This document shows positions 11,744-20,467 of a DNA stretch of 27,692 nucleotides, piece after piece (positions within the stretch are counted from its first letter, which is position 1; each line of letters opens with the position of its first letter). Source of the stretch: a virus. The notes beneath the pieces were generated by a model. That model saw only the letters and a list, made by a program, of their open reading frames with translations. It searched no databases and was not told the origin of the DNA. A program made the position numbers and the translations under genes. The stretch is from positions 1 through 27,692 of IMG/VR virus record IMGVR_UViG_3300042503_001868, one strand, 5' to 3'.

Positions 11744-11773
11744 AAGGAGAGTTGCATAAACTCTCCTTTTTTT
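11744..11773 (+). terminator. Strong Rho-independent terminator before the glycan operon
   Basis: AAGGAGAGTT and AACTCTCCTT form a 10-bp stem around a 5-base loop, followed by TTTTT. It insulates the operon from upstream genes or acts as a regulated attenuator. Confidence 0.85.
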
Positions 11774-11780
11774 GTATAAT
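11752..11780 (+). promoter_or_regulatory. Probable promoter of the glycan operon
   Basis: TATAAT (11775-11780) is consensus. TTGCAT, 17 bases upstream (11752-11757), is a weak -35 lying in the terminator loop. The predicted start is about 20 bases before the first gene. Terminator and promoter overlap here just as at 27631-27666. Confidence 0.5.
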
Positions 11781-11809
11781 TATATGGGATACTTAATTGT
11801 GGAAAAAAT

Positions 11810-12610
11810 ATGATTGCAAATGATGATCTGGGAAATTTGGGTAGACTTGGAAACCAGATGTTTCAATATGCTGCCCTTCGTGGTCTTGCTGCAAAGCATA
11901 GTTATGAGTATTGTCTTCCTCCAAGACAAGTTGTCGCAACACGCGATATTAACTGTGCAAATTCAGATATTACATTATTTGAGTGTTTTAACATTCCTGA
12001 TGCTATAAGAAAAGTTACTAATTTCCCAAGAATTCAAGAGTCAACTTTTGGATTAGATCGAAATCTTTGGGAAAATTGTCCAGATAATATTAGCCTTTAT
12101 GGATATTTTCAGACTGAAAAATATTTTAAGCATATTGAAAATAAAATTCGTGAGGCGTTCACATTTGTTGATGATATTAAACAACCAACTGAAGAGGCAT
12201 TTAAGTCTAACTTTGGTGATATTGAAGTAATTGCCATTCACCTTCGTAGGGGTGATTATTTACAATATCCACATCATCCAGTTCAAACTCTTGAATATTA
12301 TGCTCAGGGATTGTCTCATATGCCAGAAGACATTCCAGTTATGATCTTTTCTGATGATATTGAGTGGTGTAAGGAGCAAGAAGTTTTTCAGGGAGATCGT
12401 TTTATCTTTGCAGAAGGAAACAGCACAGGCGTTGATCTTTGTCTCCAATCTCTTTGCGCATATCACATTATTGCTAATTCTTCATTCTCTTGGTGGGGTT
12501 CTTGGTTGGCAAAGAGTAAAAAAACAGTTGCCCCAAGTATTTGGTTTGCTGGACCAGATGCTTCTAAAGATCTCAGCAATCTTTATCTTCCAGATTGGAT
12601 TATAATTTAA
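11810..12610 (+). CDS. Alpha-1,2-fucosyltransferase-like enzyme (GT11)
   Basis: This encodes 266 residues. All the main GT11 motifs are present: GRLGNQMFQYA (residues 11-21), HLRRGDY (144-150) and SSFSWWGSWLA (224-234). GT11 enzymes move fucose from GDP-fucose to the O-2 of galactose, making H-antigen-like ends on O-antigens. The HxRRGD loop binds GDP-fucose. No signal or membrane segment is seen, so it acts in the cytoplasm at the membrane. First gene of the operon; the next starts 11 bases on. Codons are less AT-biased than in the following genes. No GDP-fucose synthesis genes are in the window, so the host or another phage locus must supply it. Confidence 0.88.
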   Translation: MIANDDLGNLGRLGNQMFQYAALRGLAAKHSYEYCLPPRQVVATRDINCANSDITLFECFNIPDAIRKVTNFPRIQESTFGLDRNLWENCPDNISLYGYFQTEKYFKHIENKIREAFTFVDDIKQPTEEAFKSNFGDIEVIAIHLRRGDYLQYPHHPVQTLEYYAQGLSHMPEDIPVMIFSDDIEWCKEQEVFQGDRFIFAEGNSTGVDLCLQSLCAYHIIANSSFSWWGSWLAKSKKTVAPSIWFAGPDASKDLSNLYLPDWIII

Positions 12611-12620
12611 AAAAATACTT

Positions 12621-13886
12621 ATGGAAAATGTCATTCCAAGTGTAATATATTTTCACATAGCAACGATTGGAAAATATCAAGAAATTTTTGATGAAATTTA
12701 TTCTGAAATAATACAATCTGGATTGATGGATAAAGTTAATTTGTTAAATCTTTCTGTGGTTGGAGGGGGTGAATTGACCGTTCAACCACACAGCAAGATT
12801 AAAATTCATAAACATCTTTATGTTGAAACTGGAGAATTTTTTACTTTAAATTTAATTAAAACATTTTCAGATTCAATAGATGAAAATTGTAAAATTTTAT
12901 ATGTTCATACAAAAGGAGTAACAACCCCAGATAATCCTTGTATAGATGATTGGCGTCAATATATGACTTATTTTAATGTTAATCAATATCAAAAGTGTTT
13001 TGATACATTGGAAGAATATGATTCTTGTGGAGTTGATTTGGTTAATGAACCTACTATTCATTATTCTGGAAATTTTTGGTGGGCAAATTCTTCTTATATT
13101 AAAAAACTTCCCACCATTGATGAAATTAAATTTCCCAAAACTCCCCCCATACTTTCTATACGCCATAACTGCGAATTTTGGATTGGCATGGGTGGTGGTA
13201 ATTTGAAAAGTCTTTGGAATTCTAATATAAACGTATATGAAAGACATCTACATAGATATGAAATATTAAAATATAAAAAAATGAAATTGATTGATATTTT
13301 GAAAGAATTTAATTTAGATTCTGATTTTTTTAATGAAGGTTATGATAAAGGAGGAACTGATAAAAATACTTGCCATAGTTATATTGAAAATGTATATGAA
13401 AAAGAATTTAAAACTTATAGAGAAAAGGAAATTGATTTATTAGAAATTGGAATAGAAACTGGTGGTTCTTTAAAATTATGGAAAGAATATTTTTTAAATT
13501 CTAAATCTATTATTGGCGTTGATATTTCTGATGAAAAAATAGATAAAAAATATAGGGATATTGCTGGCGTAACTATGCATTTTGGCGATGCTTATGATGA
13601 AAAGTTTTCTGAAAACATAGGAGAATTTGATATTATTATTGATGATGGACCGCATACATTGGAAAGTCAACTAAAATCTTTAGAATTATATTTGCCGAAA
13701 TTAAAGCAAAATGGACTTTTTGTAATTGAAGATGTGCAGAGTATTGAATGGTTTGATTTGTTGATTGATAAATCTGAAAAAGTATGCCAATCTATTGATA
13801 ATGACATTGAATATGTTGTTGAATGTATTGATCTTCGTGATAAAAAGGGGAGATGGGACGATCTATTATTTTTAATTAAAAGTTAA
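12621..13886 (+). CDS. Fusion of a glycosyltransferase-like domain and a SAM methyltransferase
   Basis: This encodes 421 residues. Residues 1 to about 215 form a GT-like domain of unassigned family (ILYVHTKGV near 92-100, NFWWANSSYI near 151-160, HNCEFWIGM near 182-190). Residues about 235-421 are a class I methyltransferase: LEIGIETGGS (274-283) is the SAM-binding loop, GVDIS (299-303) the acidic strand and IIDDGPHT (about 337-344) the active-site region, similar to macrocin/MycE-type sugar O-methyltransferases. One chain could add a sugar and methylate it, capping a glycan. It is very AT-rich. Confidence 0.75.
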   Translation: MENVIPSVIYFHIATIGKYQEIFDEIYSEIIQSGLMDKVNLLNLSVVGGGELTVQPHSKIKIHKHLYVETGEFFTLNLIKTFSDSIDENCKILYVHTKGVTTPDNPCIDDWRQYMTYFNVNQYQKCFDTLEEYDSCGVDLVNEPTIHYSGNFWWANSSYIKKLPTIDEIKFPKTPPILSIRHNCEFWIGMGGGNLKSLWNSNINVYERHLHRYEILKYKKMKLIDILKEFNLDSDFFNEGYDKGGTDKNTCHSYIENVYEKEFKTYREKEIDLLEIGIETGGSLKLWKEYFLNSKSIIGVDISDEKIDKKYRDIAGVTMHFGDAYDEKFSENIGEFDIIIDDGPHTLESQLKSLELYLPKLKQNGLFVIEDVQSIEWFDLLIDKSEKVCQSIDNDIEYVVECIDLRDKKGRWDDLLFLIKS

Positions 13887-13896
13887 TTGAAGAAAT

Positions 13897-14589
13897 ATGT
13901 TTGTAATTCCTTGTAAGTATAATCAAAAGTTTCCATTTATCATTGAATTAGTTGAATCTATAAGAAAACATCATCCTGTTGAAAAAATAGTTGTTGTTGA
14001 TAGTGATTCAAATGACAAAACTTATTTTTCTAGTTTAAGTAAGTATGATGTGATTGTTGAAGATGTTAAAAATCACAATTGGATGATTGGTGCATATTGG
14101 CATACTTATAAAAAGTATCCTGATGAGGAATTTTATTATTTTTTACACGACTCTATGGTGGTAAAAGATAATATGGATTACTTAAAGAAAAAAGATTTAA
14201 CAATTTTATGTTATTTTGATAGAACAATAGGAAACTTTAATTCATGGGGTGAAAATATAAATTTAAACTCAAACTATGAATACGTTTTTTCCGGTCTTGG
14301 GTGTTATGGTCCTATATTTTTTTGTAAAAATAAAGTAATGAAAAAAATGCTTGATATGGGAGCAGATAAATTTTTACCATCTAATAAAGAGGAAACGGGA
14401 TATTGTGAAGGTTGTTATGGATTTTTTTTAGAAGAACAGGGATATGATTTAAAAGAATGCTCTTTATATGGAGATGTTCTTTATAATGAAAGTCCATTAG
14501 GACTATCGGGAACTTTTCCACATAATACAAATTGGCAATTCCCGATAGAAAAATTTTATGCTTCGCACATTGATCTCAAAAGACTATGA
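13897..14589 (+). CDS. Glycosyltransferase-like protein (GT-A type)
   Basis: This encodes 230 residues. The N-terminus has a GT-A-like start (MFVIPCKYNQ, then IVVVDSDSND at 31-40), and HDS at 84-86 is in the usual place of a metal-binding DXD variant. The family is not recognised. The stop overlaps the next ATG (ATGA), so it is coupled to it. It is AT-rich like its neighbour upstream. A retained nucleotide-sugar transferase role is inferred from fold hints and context. Confidence 0.6.
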   Translation: MFVIPCKYNQKFPFIIELVESIRKHHPVEKIVVVDSDSNDKTYFSSLSKYDVIVEDVKNHNWMIGAYWHTYKKYPDEEFYYFLHDSMVVKDNMDYLKKKDLTILCYFDRTIGNFNSWGENINLNSNYEYVFSGLGCYGPIFFCKNKVMKKMLDMGADKFLPSNKEETGYCEGCYGFFLEEQGYDLKECSLYGDVLYNESPLGLSGTFPHNTNWQFPIEKFYASHIDLKRL

Positions 14590-15335
14590 AATCTAAAATT
14601 CCCTTATTCATTTACACACATTCTGATTGTTCATTTATTTGGAGTGCTCTCATTGGGCAGATAAACGAACATGTAAAAGATATTGAAATACATTTTGCAT
14701 ACAATAATACAATTGATGATATTGAAAAGTATGGTATTCCTAAAAGTTGGATTAGGCACACTTATACTGATAATATTGTATGGACAAAAAGAATCAATTC
14801 TATTTTAAAAGAAATTGATTGTGAATATCTTCTTTTTATACATGAAGACTGGATTCCTACTGGGATAGTTTCTGGAAAAATTTTAGATGAAATGTATAAT
14901 TTTATGAGCAAAAATTCTTGGGATTATTTGCTAAGTTATGCTCATCATAGTGTGGTTGAATCTCAGGATGGTATTTTTACTGGTTATGATGACTATTATT
15001 TTTACAAAGAAGATAGTCATATTTTTCAACCAGCTATATGGAAAAAAACTGTATTTCAAGAGTTTACTGATAAGTTAGATAAAGCAAAAAACCAGAATGA
15101 AGATCAAGATTGTTTATCGTTTATGAGAAGTAAGAATACTTATAGTATTCAAAATGCTAAAACAGTTAGGGAATATAGGACAACAAACTCTATTATATTC
15201 CCCCATATGCACGCTCTTTCCGAAGGTCTTTGGAATTTCACAAAGTATCCAACATTGAAGTGTTTGTTAGACGGTTATGGGATAGACACCGATAGTAGGG
15301 GTATACATACATGGTGGGAATTGGATACCCAGTAA
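14586..15335 (+). CDS. Glycosyltransferase-like protein
   Basis: This encodes 249 residues. The start PLFIYTHSD is followed by a beta/alpha region, then LLFIHEDWIP (82-91), where HED replaces the DXD motif. Trp and Tyr are abundant towards the C-terminus. It is coupled to the gene before by a 4-base overlap. A family could not be named; a sugar transferase is the best guess from position and the E/D motif at the end of a hydrophobic strand. Confidence 0.55.
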   Translation: MKSKIPLFIYTHSDCSFIWSALIGQINEHVKDIEIHFAYNNTIDDIEKYGIPKSWIRHTYTDNIVWTKRINSILKEIDCEYLLFIHEDWIPTGIVSGKILDEMYNFMSKNSWDYLLSYAHHSVVESQDGIFTGYDDYYFYKEDSHIFQPAIWKKTVFQEFTDKLDKAKNQNEDQDCLSFMRSKNTYSIQNAKTVREYRTTNSIIFPHMHALSEGLWNFTKYPTLKCLLDGYGIDTDSRGIHTWWELDTQ

Positions 15336-15361
15336 ATATTAAATTCATTTAAGCGTACATT

Positions 15362-16318
15362 ATGATTACTATTAATTATCTTGCTCATGACCGTTCCACT
15401 AATTTTTGGAATATAACAAAATATTTTTTAAATCGTATTAAAGAAGAAAATAAAAGAGAAATACGAGTTAATATTTTATCCACTCATACTGCTGATTTTG
15501 AGAGACTTGATGGTATTGAGACTAATATAGTTTTATTCAACTCTGGATATAACTATATGGCAAAAGTTGAATATGCTTTATCCCAAGATACTAAGTATTC
15601 CGTAAAACTTGATGAAGATTGTTTCATTGGAAATCATGTATGGGATTACATGATTGAAAATGTTAAAGTGCTTGATTCTGATGATAACTTTATTTTGGCT
15701 CCGTTACTTTCTAATAACATCCCTTTGGTTGATCGATTTATTGAGTCTTTTGTAACTGATGAATCTGTAAAAGAACAGATTTATTCTGACTTTTTGAAAA
15801 GAAATATGCCAAATGGTCTGTGGGGTGTTGATTATTCACCTTTGAATGAATACACACTACAAGCAAGATCTTGGGATTCTAACGCTTTCTATGAGGGGGT
15901 TAGTAAAATTAATCATTATTATAAGGGTATTCATCCTATTCGTATTTGTGCAGAAGCGCAGATTATTTTGAACGAATATATTATTAGTAATTTTGATAGG
16001 ATAACTGATAAACAAGACTATTCTATTGAAGAATTTACTTGCCCATATTACACAAATAGTGTTTTTATGATTAAAACTGAAGATTGGAGGAAGGTTGTAA
16101 TGACTCCTGGTTCGGATGGATTTGATGAGGTTCCTTTCAATAACTTTAAAAATACACATAATAAAAAAACTTTTTATGTTGGAAATGGATTTTCAATTCA
16201 TTTGACTTATAATACTATTCATAATTCCAGTTACAGTTGCTGGAATATTGGTATGGCAAACGGTCTTGAATATGAGATTAATTTGTTAAAAGAAATCAAT
16301 TCTAAATTAGGTTATTGA
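15362..16318 (+). CDS. Glycosyltransferase-like protein
   Basis: This encodes 318 residues. It begins ITINYLAHDRSTN, has SVKLDEDCF (80-87) with a DED motif typical of GT-A metal sites, and ends with a GNGFSIHLTY stretch rich in aromatic residues. It has no membrane segment. It probably adds a sugar to the same glycan as its neighbours. Gaps to the adjacent genes are 26 and 4 bases. Family unassigned. Confidence 0.6.
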   Translation: MITINYLAHDRSTNFWNITKYFLNRIKEENKREIRVNILSTHTADFERLDGIETNIVLFNSGYNYMAKVEYALSQDTKYSVKLDEDCFIGNHVWDYMIENVKVLDSDDNFILAPLLSNNIPLVDRFIESFVTDESVKEQIYSDFLKRNMPNGLWGVDYSPLNEYTLQARSWDSNAFYEGVSKINHYYKGIHPIRICAEAQIILNEYIISNFDRITDKQDYSIEEFTCPYYTNSVFMIKTEDWRKVVMTPGSDGFDEVPFNNFKNTHNKKTFYVGNGFSIHLTYNTIHNSSYSCWNIGMANGLEYEINLLKEINSKLGY

Positions 16319-16322
16319 AATT

Positions 16323-16661
16323 ATGAAACATAAAGATGATTTAATCAAATACTTTAAAGTATTTTCTGATAAAAATATTGATGAACTTTCAGAAATGTTC
16401 TCTAATGATATAGAACTAAAAGACTGGAATATTTTTGCTAGCGGTAAGAAAAATGTTGTCGCTGCGAATTGTGATATTTTTAATAGTGTTAATACTATTC
16501 ATGTAACTCCTATTAAGTTCTATTCAAATTCCGAAACTTCTTATGCTGTTCAGATCTTCATACTTGTCAATGGTGAAGAAAAATTGGATGTAATTGACGT
16601 TATCAAATTTAATAGTAATGGATTAATCAATTCTATTGTTGCCTTTAAATTGGAAGGTTGA
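16323..16661 (+). CDS. NTF2/SnoaL-like small protein
   Basis: This encodes 112 residues with the size and pattern of the cone-shaped NTF2-like fold: N-terminal helices (DDLIKYFKVFSDKNID), an FSNDIELKDW strand start, then alternating strands ending in VAFKLEG. Such proteins are often small isomerases, dehydratases or partner subunits. It sits 4 bases after one gene, and its stop abuts the cupin gene; in sugar clusters NTF2-like proteins travel with nucleotidyltransferases. Substrate unknown. Confidence 0.65.
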   Translation: MKHKDDLIKYFKVFSDKNIDELSEMFSNDIELKDWNIFASGKKNVVAANCDIFNSVNTIHVTPIKFYSNSETSYAVQIFILVNGEEKLDVIDVIKFNSNGLINSIVAFKLEG

Positions 16662-16663
16662 AA

Positions 16664-17005
16664 ATGGAAATACACAATAAACCTTGGGGTTCCTACACTA
16701 ATCTTCTAGATGAAGAATATACAAAGGTGAAGAAGATCATTGTTAAACCTGGAGAGTCTCCTAGTTATCAATATCACTTTAAAAGGAGTGAAATATGGGT
16801 AATTGTGAAGGGAACTGCTCAAGTAAAAATAGATGATGTTTTTAATTATTATAGAGTAGGTGACATTATTGTTATTCCAAAAGAGGCAAAGCATCAAGTT
16901 AAAAATATTGGGGAAGATGATTTAGTATTTGTTGAAGTTCAATTGGGCGAATACTTTGGTGAGGATGACATTGTAAGATTGGATGACAAATATGGCAGAG
17001 TATAA
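16664..17005 (+). CDS. Cupin, phosphomannose-isomerase-like
   Basis: ATG 16664, with GGAAGG at 16652-16657, gives 113 residues; a TTG at 16658 is less likely. The single cupin barrel has the NKPWGSY start and a QYHF...E set, then DIIVIPKEAKHQV, all as in the C-terminal cupin of bifunctional mannose-6-phosphate isomerase/GDP-mannose pyrophosphorylase. It may isomerise a sugar phosphate or only bind one. Its C-terminus overlaps the next gene. Confidence 0.75.
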   Translation: MEIHNKPWGSYTNLLDEEYTKVKKIIVKPGESPSYQYHFKRSEIWVIVKGTAQVKIDDVFNYYRVGDIIVIPKEAKHQVKNIGEDDLVFVEVQLGEYFGEDDIVRLDDKYGRV

Positions 17006-18548
17006 AGTTTTACTTACAACTAGTGGTCTTGGATCTAGACTTGGTAATTTAACTAAGTTCACAAATAAGAGTTTAGTTCGGGTTGGAGATAAACCTGTTA
17101 TATCTCATATCATTGAGACTTATCCACAAGATGTTGAGTTTATTGTAACTCTTGGGCATTATGGGTCTCATGTAAAACAGTATCTAACTCTTGCACATAG
17201 CGACCGAAACATTCAATTTGTTGAGGTTGATAATTATACTGGTGATGGAAGTAGTTTACTTTATTCCATCTCTTTATGTGAAGAGTATTTGCAATGTCCA
17301 TTTGTTTTTCATGCTTGTGATACTGTTCTTCCTAACAACTACATTTCAAATATAGATTTTTCTACTAATTGGTCTATCGGTGGTACCGGAGATAACAGTC
17401 AATCATATAGAACTATTAATTGTGTTAATGGAAAAATTGCTTCCATTAATGAGAAAGGTGAACAAAACTTTGACTTTGTTTATGTTGGAGTTTCTGGTAT
17501 TAGACAGTATGATGTATTTTGGGAAATTTGTAAAAATATTCTCCAAAAAGTAAGTACCAGTGATCTAAGTGATTGCCATGTTATTCGTAAAATGAATGAT
17601 TTTTCTGTCTTATCAGTTGATGAGTGGTATGATATTGGAAATATTGATGCACTCAAAAGAACTAGATCAAAAATAAAGGGGACAATTCATGTTCTTGATA
17701 AAGAAGATGAAAATATCTTCATCTTTGATGACTTTGTAATTAAGTTCTTTCATAATAAAAAAATTTGTTATGACCGAGTTTTGAGAACTAAAAGTTTAGA
17801 TAACTTAGTGCCTAAACTTTTAGATAGTACTGAAAACTTTTATAAGTACGAATATATTAATGCCGATTTAATGTCAGATGTTGTAGATAGGGATAAGTTT
17901 TCAAAATTATTAAACTGGGCGAATGATAATTTATGGGTAGAAAGAGAGCAAGAAAATTTTTATAATAATGCCCTGTCATTTTATAAAGATAAAACTTTAT
18001 TGAGGATTGAAAAATTTTTAGATAAACATAATTTAACTGATAATGTTGATTGCATTAATGGTTTAAAAGTTCCTAGAATTAAAGACCTTGTATCTAAAAT
18101 AAATTTCAAAGATATTATTGGACCAAATCCAACAGGATTTCATGGCGATTTTATCTTGGACAATATTTTAATCTCAGATTCATTTACATTAATTGATTGG
18201 AGACAGGATTTTAATGGTATAATTGAATCAGGAGATATGAATTATGATCTGGCGAAATTAAATCATAATCTTATTCTTAATCATGAAATGCTACATAACA
18301 ATTATTTTAAGATAGATTTTTCTAAACAAATAAATTGTGATGTTTATATTAAAAAATCTTTGATTGATTGTAAAAATATTCTTAGGAAATTTTGTGAAGA
18401 TAAAAACATAAACTTTAATAATATTGAAATTCTCACATCTTTAATATGGTTGAATATGTCTCCACTTCACGAACATCCTCTTGATATGTTTTTATATTAT
18501 TTTGGAAAGTATAACCTTTATCTTAATATTCAGGAGAATTTTAAATGA
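16992..18548 (+). CDS. Nucleotidyltransferase fused to a choline/aminoglycoside-type kinase
   Basis: ATG 16992 gives 518 residues; ATG 16983 is also in frame. Residues 1 to about 225 are a sugar-phosphate nucleotidyltransferase: SGLGSRLGNLTKFTNKSL is the NTP-binding loop with Asn in place of the usual Pro. Residues about 235-518 are an APH/choline-kinase-like domain with HGDFILDN (His384, Asp386, Asn391) and LIDWRQ (Asp402). The pair resembles a LicC plus LicA arrangement: phosphorylate a small alcohol or sugar, then activate it as an NDP derivative. The substrate is not readable from sequence. The TGA overlaps the next ATG. Confidence 0.75.
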   Translation: MAEYKVLLTTSGLGSRLGNLTKFTNKSLVRVGDKPVISHIIETYPQDVEFIVTLGHYGSHVKQYLTLAHSDRNIQFVEVDNYTGDGSSLLYSISLCEEYLQCPFVFHACDTVLPNNYISNIDFSTNWSIGGTGDNSQSYRTINCVNGKIASINEKGEQNFDFVYVGVSGIRQYDVFWEICKNILQKVSTSDLSDCHVIRKMNDFSVLSVDEWYDIGNIDALKRTRSKIKGTIHVLDKEDENIFIFDDFVIKFFHNKKICYDRVLRTKSLDNLVPKLLDSTENFYKYEYINADLMSDVVDRDKFSKLLNWANDNLWVEREQENFYNNALSFYKDKTLLRIEKFLDKHNLTDNVDCINGLKVPRIKDLVSKINFKDIIGPNPTGFHGDFILDNILISDSFTLIDWRQDFNGIIESGDMNYDLAKLNHNLILNHEMLHNNYFKIDFSKQINCDVYIKKSLIDCKNILRKFCEDKNINFNNIEILTSLIWLNMSPLHEHPLDMFLYYFGKYNLYLNIQENFK

Positions 18549-19123
18549 CTACTAATAATGCAGCAGGTCAGCATCAACACAATCTGCTAGAAGAGCAGTT
18601 TTTATATGTGTCTTCAATAATTAATCCAGAATATAAACATATTCTCGAATTCGGTGTTTATAGTGGAAGAACCATTGATATAATTAGAAAAAAATTTAAT
18701 GATTCTTACAAAGTTTTTGGTTTCGATTCATTTGAAGGATTGCCTGAGGATTGGACAAATACACCGTGTTATAAGGGATTTTTTAGTACAGATGGTATTG
18801 TTCCTAATATTGATGGCGTAAAATTTTATAAAGGTTGGTTTGAAGATACTATTCCACAATATTTGGAAGAGGTAGATACTATTAGTCTTCTTCACATTGA
18901 TTGTGATTTATATTCTTCTACTAAAACTATTTTTAATTATTTACATCCATACATTAAAAGTGGAACAATTATTGTTTTTGATGAGTGGATTTATAATTAC
19001 GATCCTAATTGTAATGATCATGAACAAAAAGCTTTTTATGAATATGTTGATAAGTATAATGTTAAATTTGAGTTTATTGATTTTCAAAACCATCCCGAAA
19101 GAAAGATTGTAAAAATCCTATGA
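18545..19123 (+). CDS. TylF/macrocin-type O-methyltransferase
   Basis: This encodes 192 residues. The SAM site ILEFGVYSGRT (33-43), GFDSFEGLPE (59-68) and LLHIDCDLYSST (115-126) are hallmarks of the TylF family, which methylates sugar hydroxyls with a metal ion held by the Asp residues. It would methylate a sugar of the glycan. It overlaps both neighbours by 4 bases, so it is tightly coupled. Confidence 0.85.
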   Translation: MTTNNAAGQHQHNLLEEQFLYVSSIINPEYKHILEFGVYSGRTIDIIRKKFNDSYKVFGFDSFEGLPEDWTNTPCYKGFFSTDGIVPNIDGVKFYKGWFEDTIPQYLEEVDTISLLHIDCDLYSSTKTIFNYLHPYIKSGTIIVFDEWIYNYDPNCNDHEQKAFYEYVDKYNVKFEFIDFQNHPERKIVKIL

Positions 19124-20118
19124 GTTTCCCCAAGTATTACATAGGCCCGATGAGTAAAAATGTTGTTGACTGTGTTATTAAACATGGGCAAAAACATTCT
19201 GTTGGGTTGATCCCTTCGAGAAGGCAGGTTGATTACTGCGGTGGATATGTGAATAATTGGAATACTAAAATATTTTCTGAGTATGTAAAAAAACAAAATT
19301 CATCTATTCTACTTTGTAGGGATCACGGTGGGGAATTACAGGGAAAGGATCCTGATGATGGAGTAAAATCCTTTATTGAAGATTGTTCTTATTTTGATCT
19401 TATCCATATTGATCCTTTTAGAGTTTCTAACTCTATAGAGCAAGCAGCAGAAAAAACAAAAGAAATTTTGATACAACTTTGGAATCAAAATCCTAATGTA
19501 ATGTATGAAGTTGGAACTGAAGAAGCAATATTTAAATATGAACCAAAAGAGTTAAACTGGTTTTTAAAATATCTTAAAAATTCATTGGAGTGTGACCAAT
19601 TTCAACAAATAAAGTATGCGGTTGTTCAGTCTGGAACTCGCTTAGATTTATCTACAAGAACAAATACAGGAAATTTTAATAATCGAAGATTGCAGAATTT
19701 TATTCAAGTTGTAAAGGACTTTGGAATACTCAGTAAAGAGCATAATGGAGATTATCTTACAGATTCATTTGATGTTGAGATGAGATTTCAATCTGGACTT
19801 GATGCAATTAATATCGCACCAGAGTATGGGCAAATAGAATCTGAGTATTATTTGGAAGAATGTAAGAAAGACGATAAATTATTTGAAGAATTCTATCAGA
19901 TATGCTATAATTCTGGTAAGTGGAAAAAATGGATTCCTAATCTTAAAGGAGTTTCAAAAGACCAACTTATAATAACCTGTGGTCACTATGTTTTATCTGA
20001 TAAAGAGTTTGTAGATAAAATAAAATCAAATTTTTCATCTGCTGATAAAATCATACAGAAAAGAATTAAATCTAAACTTAGATTATTAAATGAGCAAACT
20101 AAAAACTATTGCGTTTGA
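19120..20118 (+). CDS. KbaZ/GatZ-like class II aldolase subunit homologue
   Basis: This encodes 332 residues and probably a TIM barrel. GLIPSRRQVDYCGGYVN (29-45), LLCRDHGG (64-71) and LIHIDPF (94-100) follow the order seen in the tagatose-bisphosphate aldolase KbaZ/GatZ family, with MYEVGTEE and INIAPEYG later. Such proteins bind phosphorylated ketoses; here it may make or break a sugar phosphate for activation by the adjacent nucleotidyltransferases. The match is from memory of the family pattern, so certainty is moderate. The end overlaps the next gene by 29 bases. Confidence 0.55.
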   Translation: MSFPKYYIGPMSKNVVDCVIKHGQKHSVGLIPSRRQVDYCGGYVNNWNTKIFSEYVKKQNSSILLCRDHGGELQGKDPDDGVKSFIEDCSYFDLIHIDPFRVSNSIEQAAEKTKEILIQLWNQNPNVMYEVGTEEAIFKYEPKELNWFLKYLKNSLECDQFQQIKYAVVQSGTRLDLSTRTNTGNFNNRRLQNFIQVVKDFGILSKEHNGDYLTDSFDVEMRFQSGLDAINIAPEYGQIESEYYLEECKKDDKLFEEFYQICYNSGKWKKWIPNLKGVSKDQLIITCGHYVLSDKEFVDKIKSNFSSADKIIQKRIKSKLRLLNEQTKNYCV

Positions 20119-20467
20119 TCTTGATGATGTTATTTGCTATCGTTCTAGCAAGTACGAACATCTGGGACCTAACAAGTATGATTATTGTGAACCAGATCAA
20201 AGTGTTATTGATCTGGTTAATTCTTTGCATAATGATGGTCATAAAATAGTCATATATACTGCAAGAGGAATGTCCCAATTCAAAGGGAATGTGGCACTTA
20301 TTTACAGTGAACTATATTCTAAAACTATTCAACAATTAAATCGTTGGGGATTGAAGTACGATCAACTTGTAATGGGTAAAATTCATTATGATTTATTGAT
20401 CGATGATAAAGTATTAAATTCTTTTAATATCACAAAGGATACTGTTATAAATTTTTTGTATGAATAA
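20090..20467 (+). CDS. HAD-like phosphatase (capsule-biosynthesis type)
   Basis: This encodes 125 residues. AFDLDDVIC supplies the HAD nucleophile Asp10 and Asp12, IYTARG (55-60) is motif II with Thr57, and LLIDDK near 106-111 is motif IV. It lacks a cap domain. Small HADs of this type occur in capsule and LPS loci and remove phosphate from sugar phosphates. It overlaps the aldolase-like gene by 29 bases and the next gene by 8. Confidence 0.75.
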   Translation: MSKLKTIAFDLDDVICYRSSKYEHLGPNKYDYCEPDQSVIDLVNSLHNDGHKIVIYTARGMSQFKGNVALIYSELYSKTIQQLNRWGLKYDQLVMGKIHYDLLIDDKVLNSFNITKDTVINFLYE

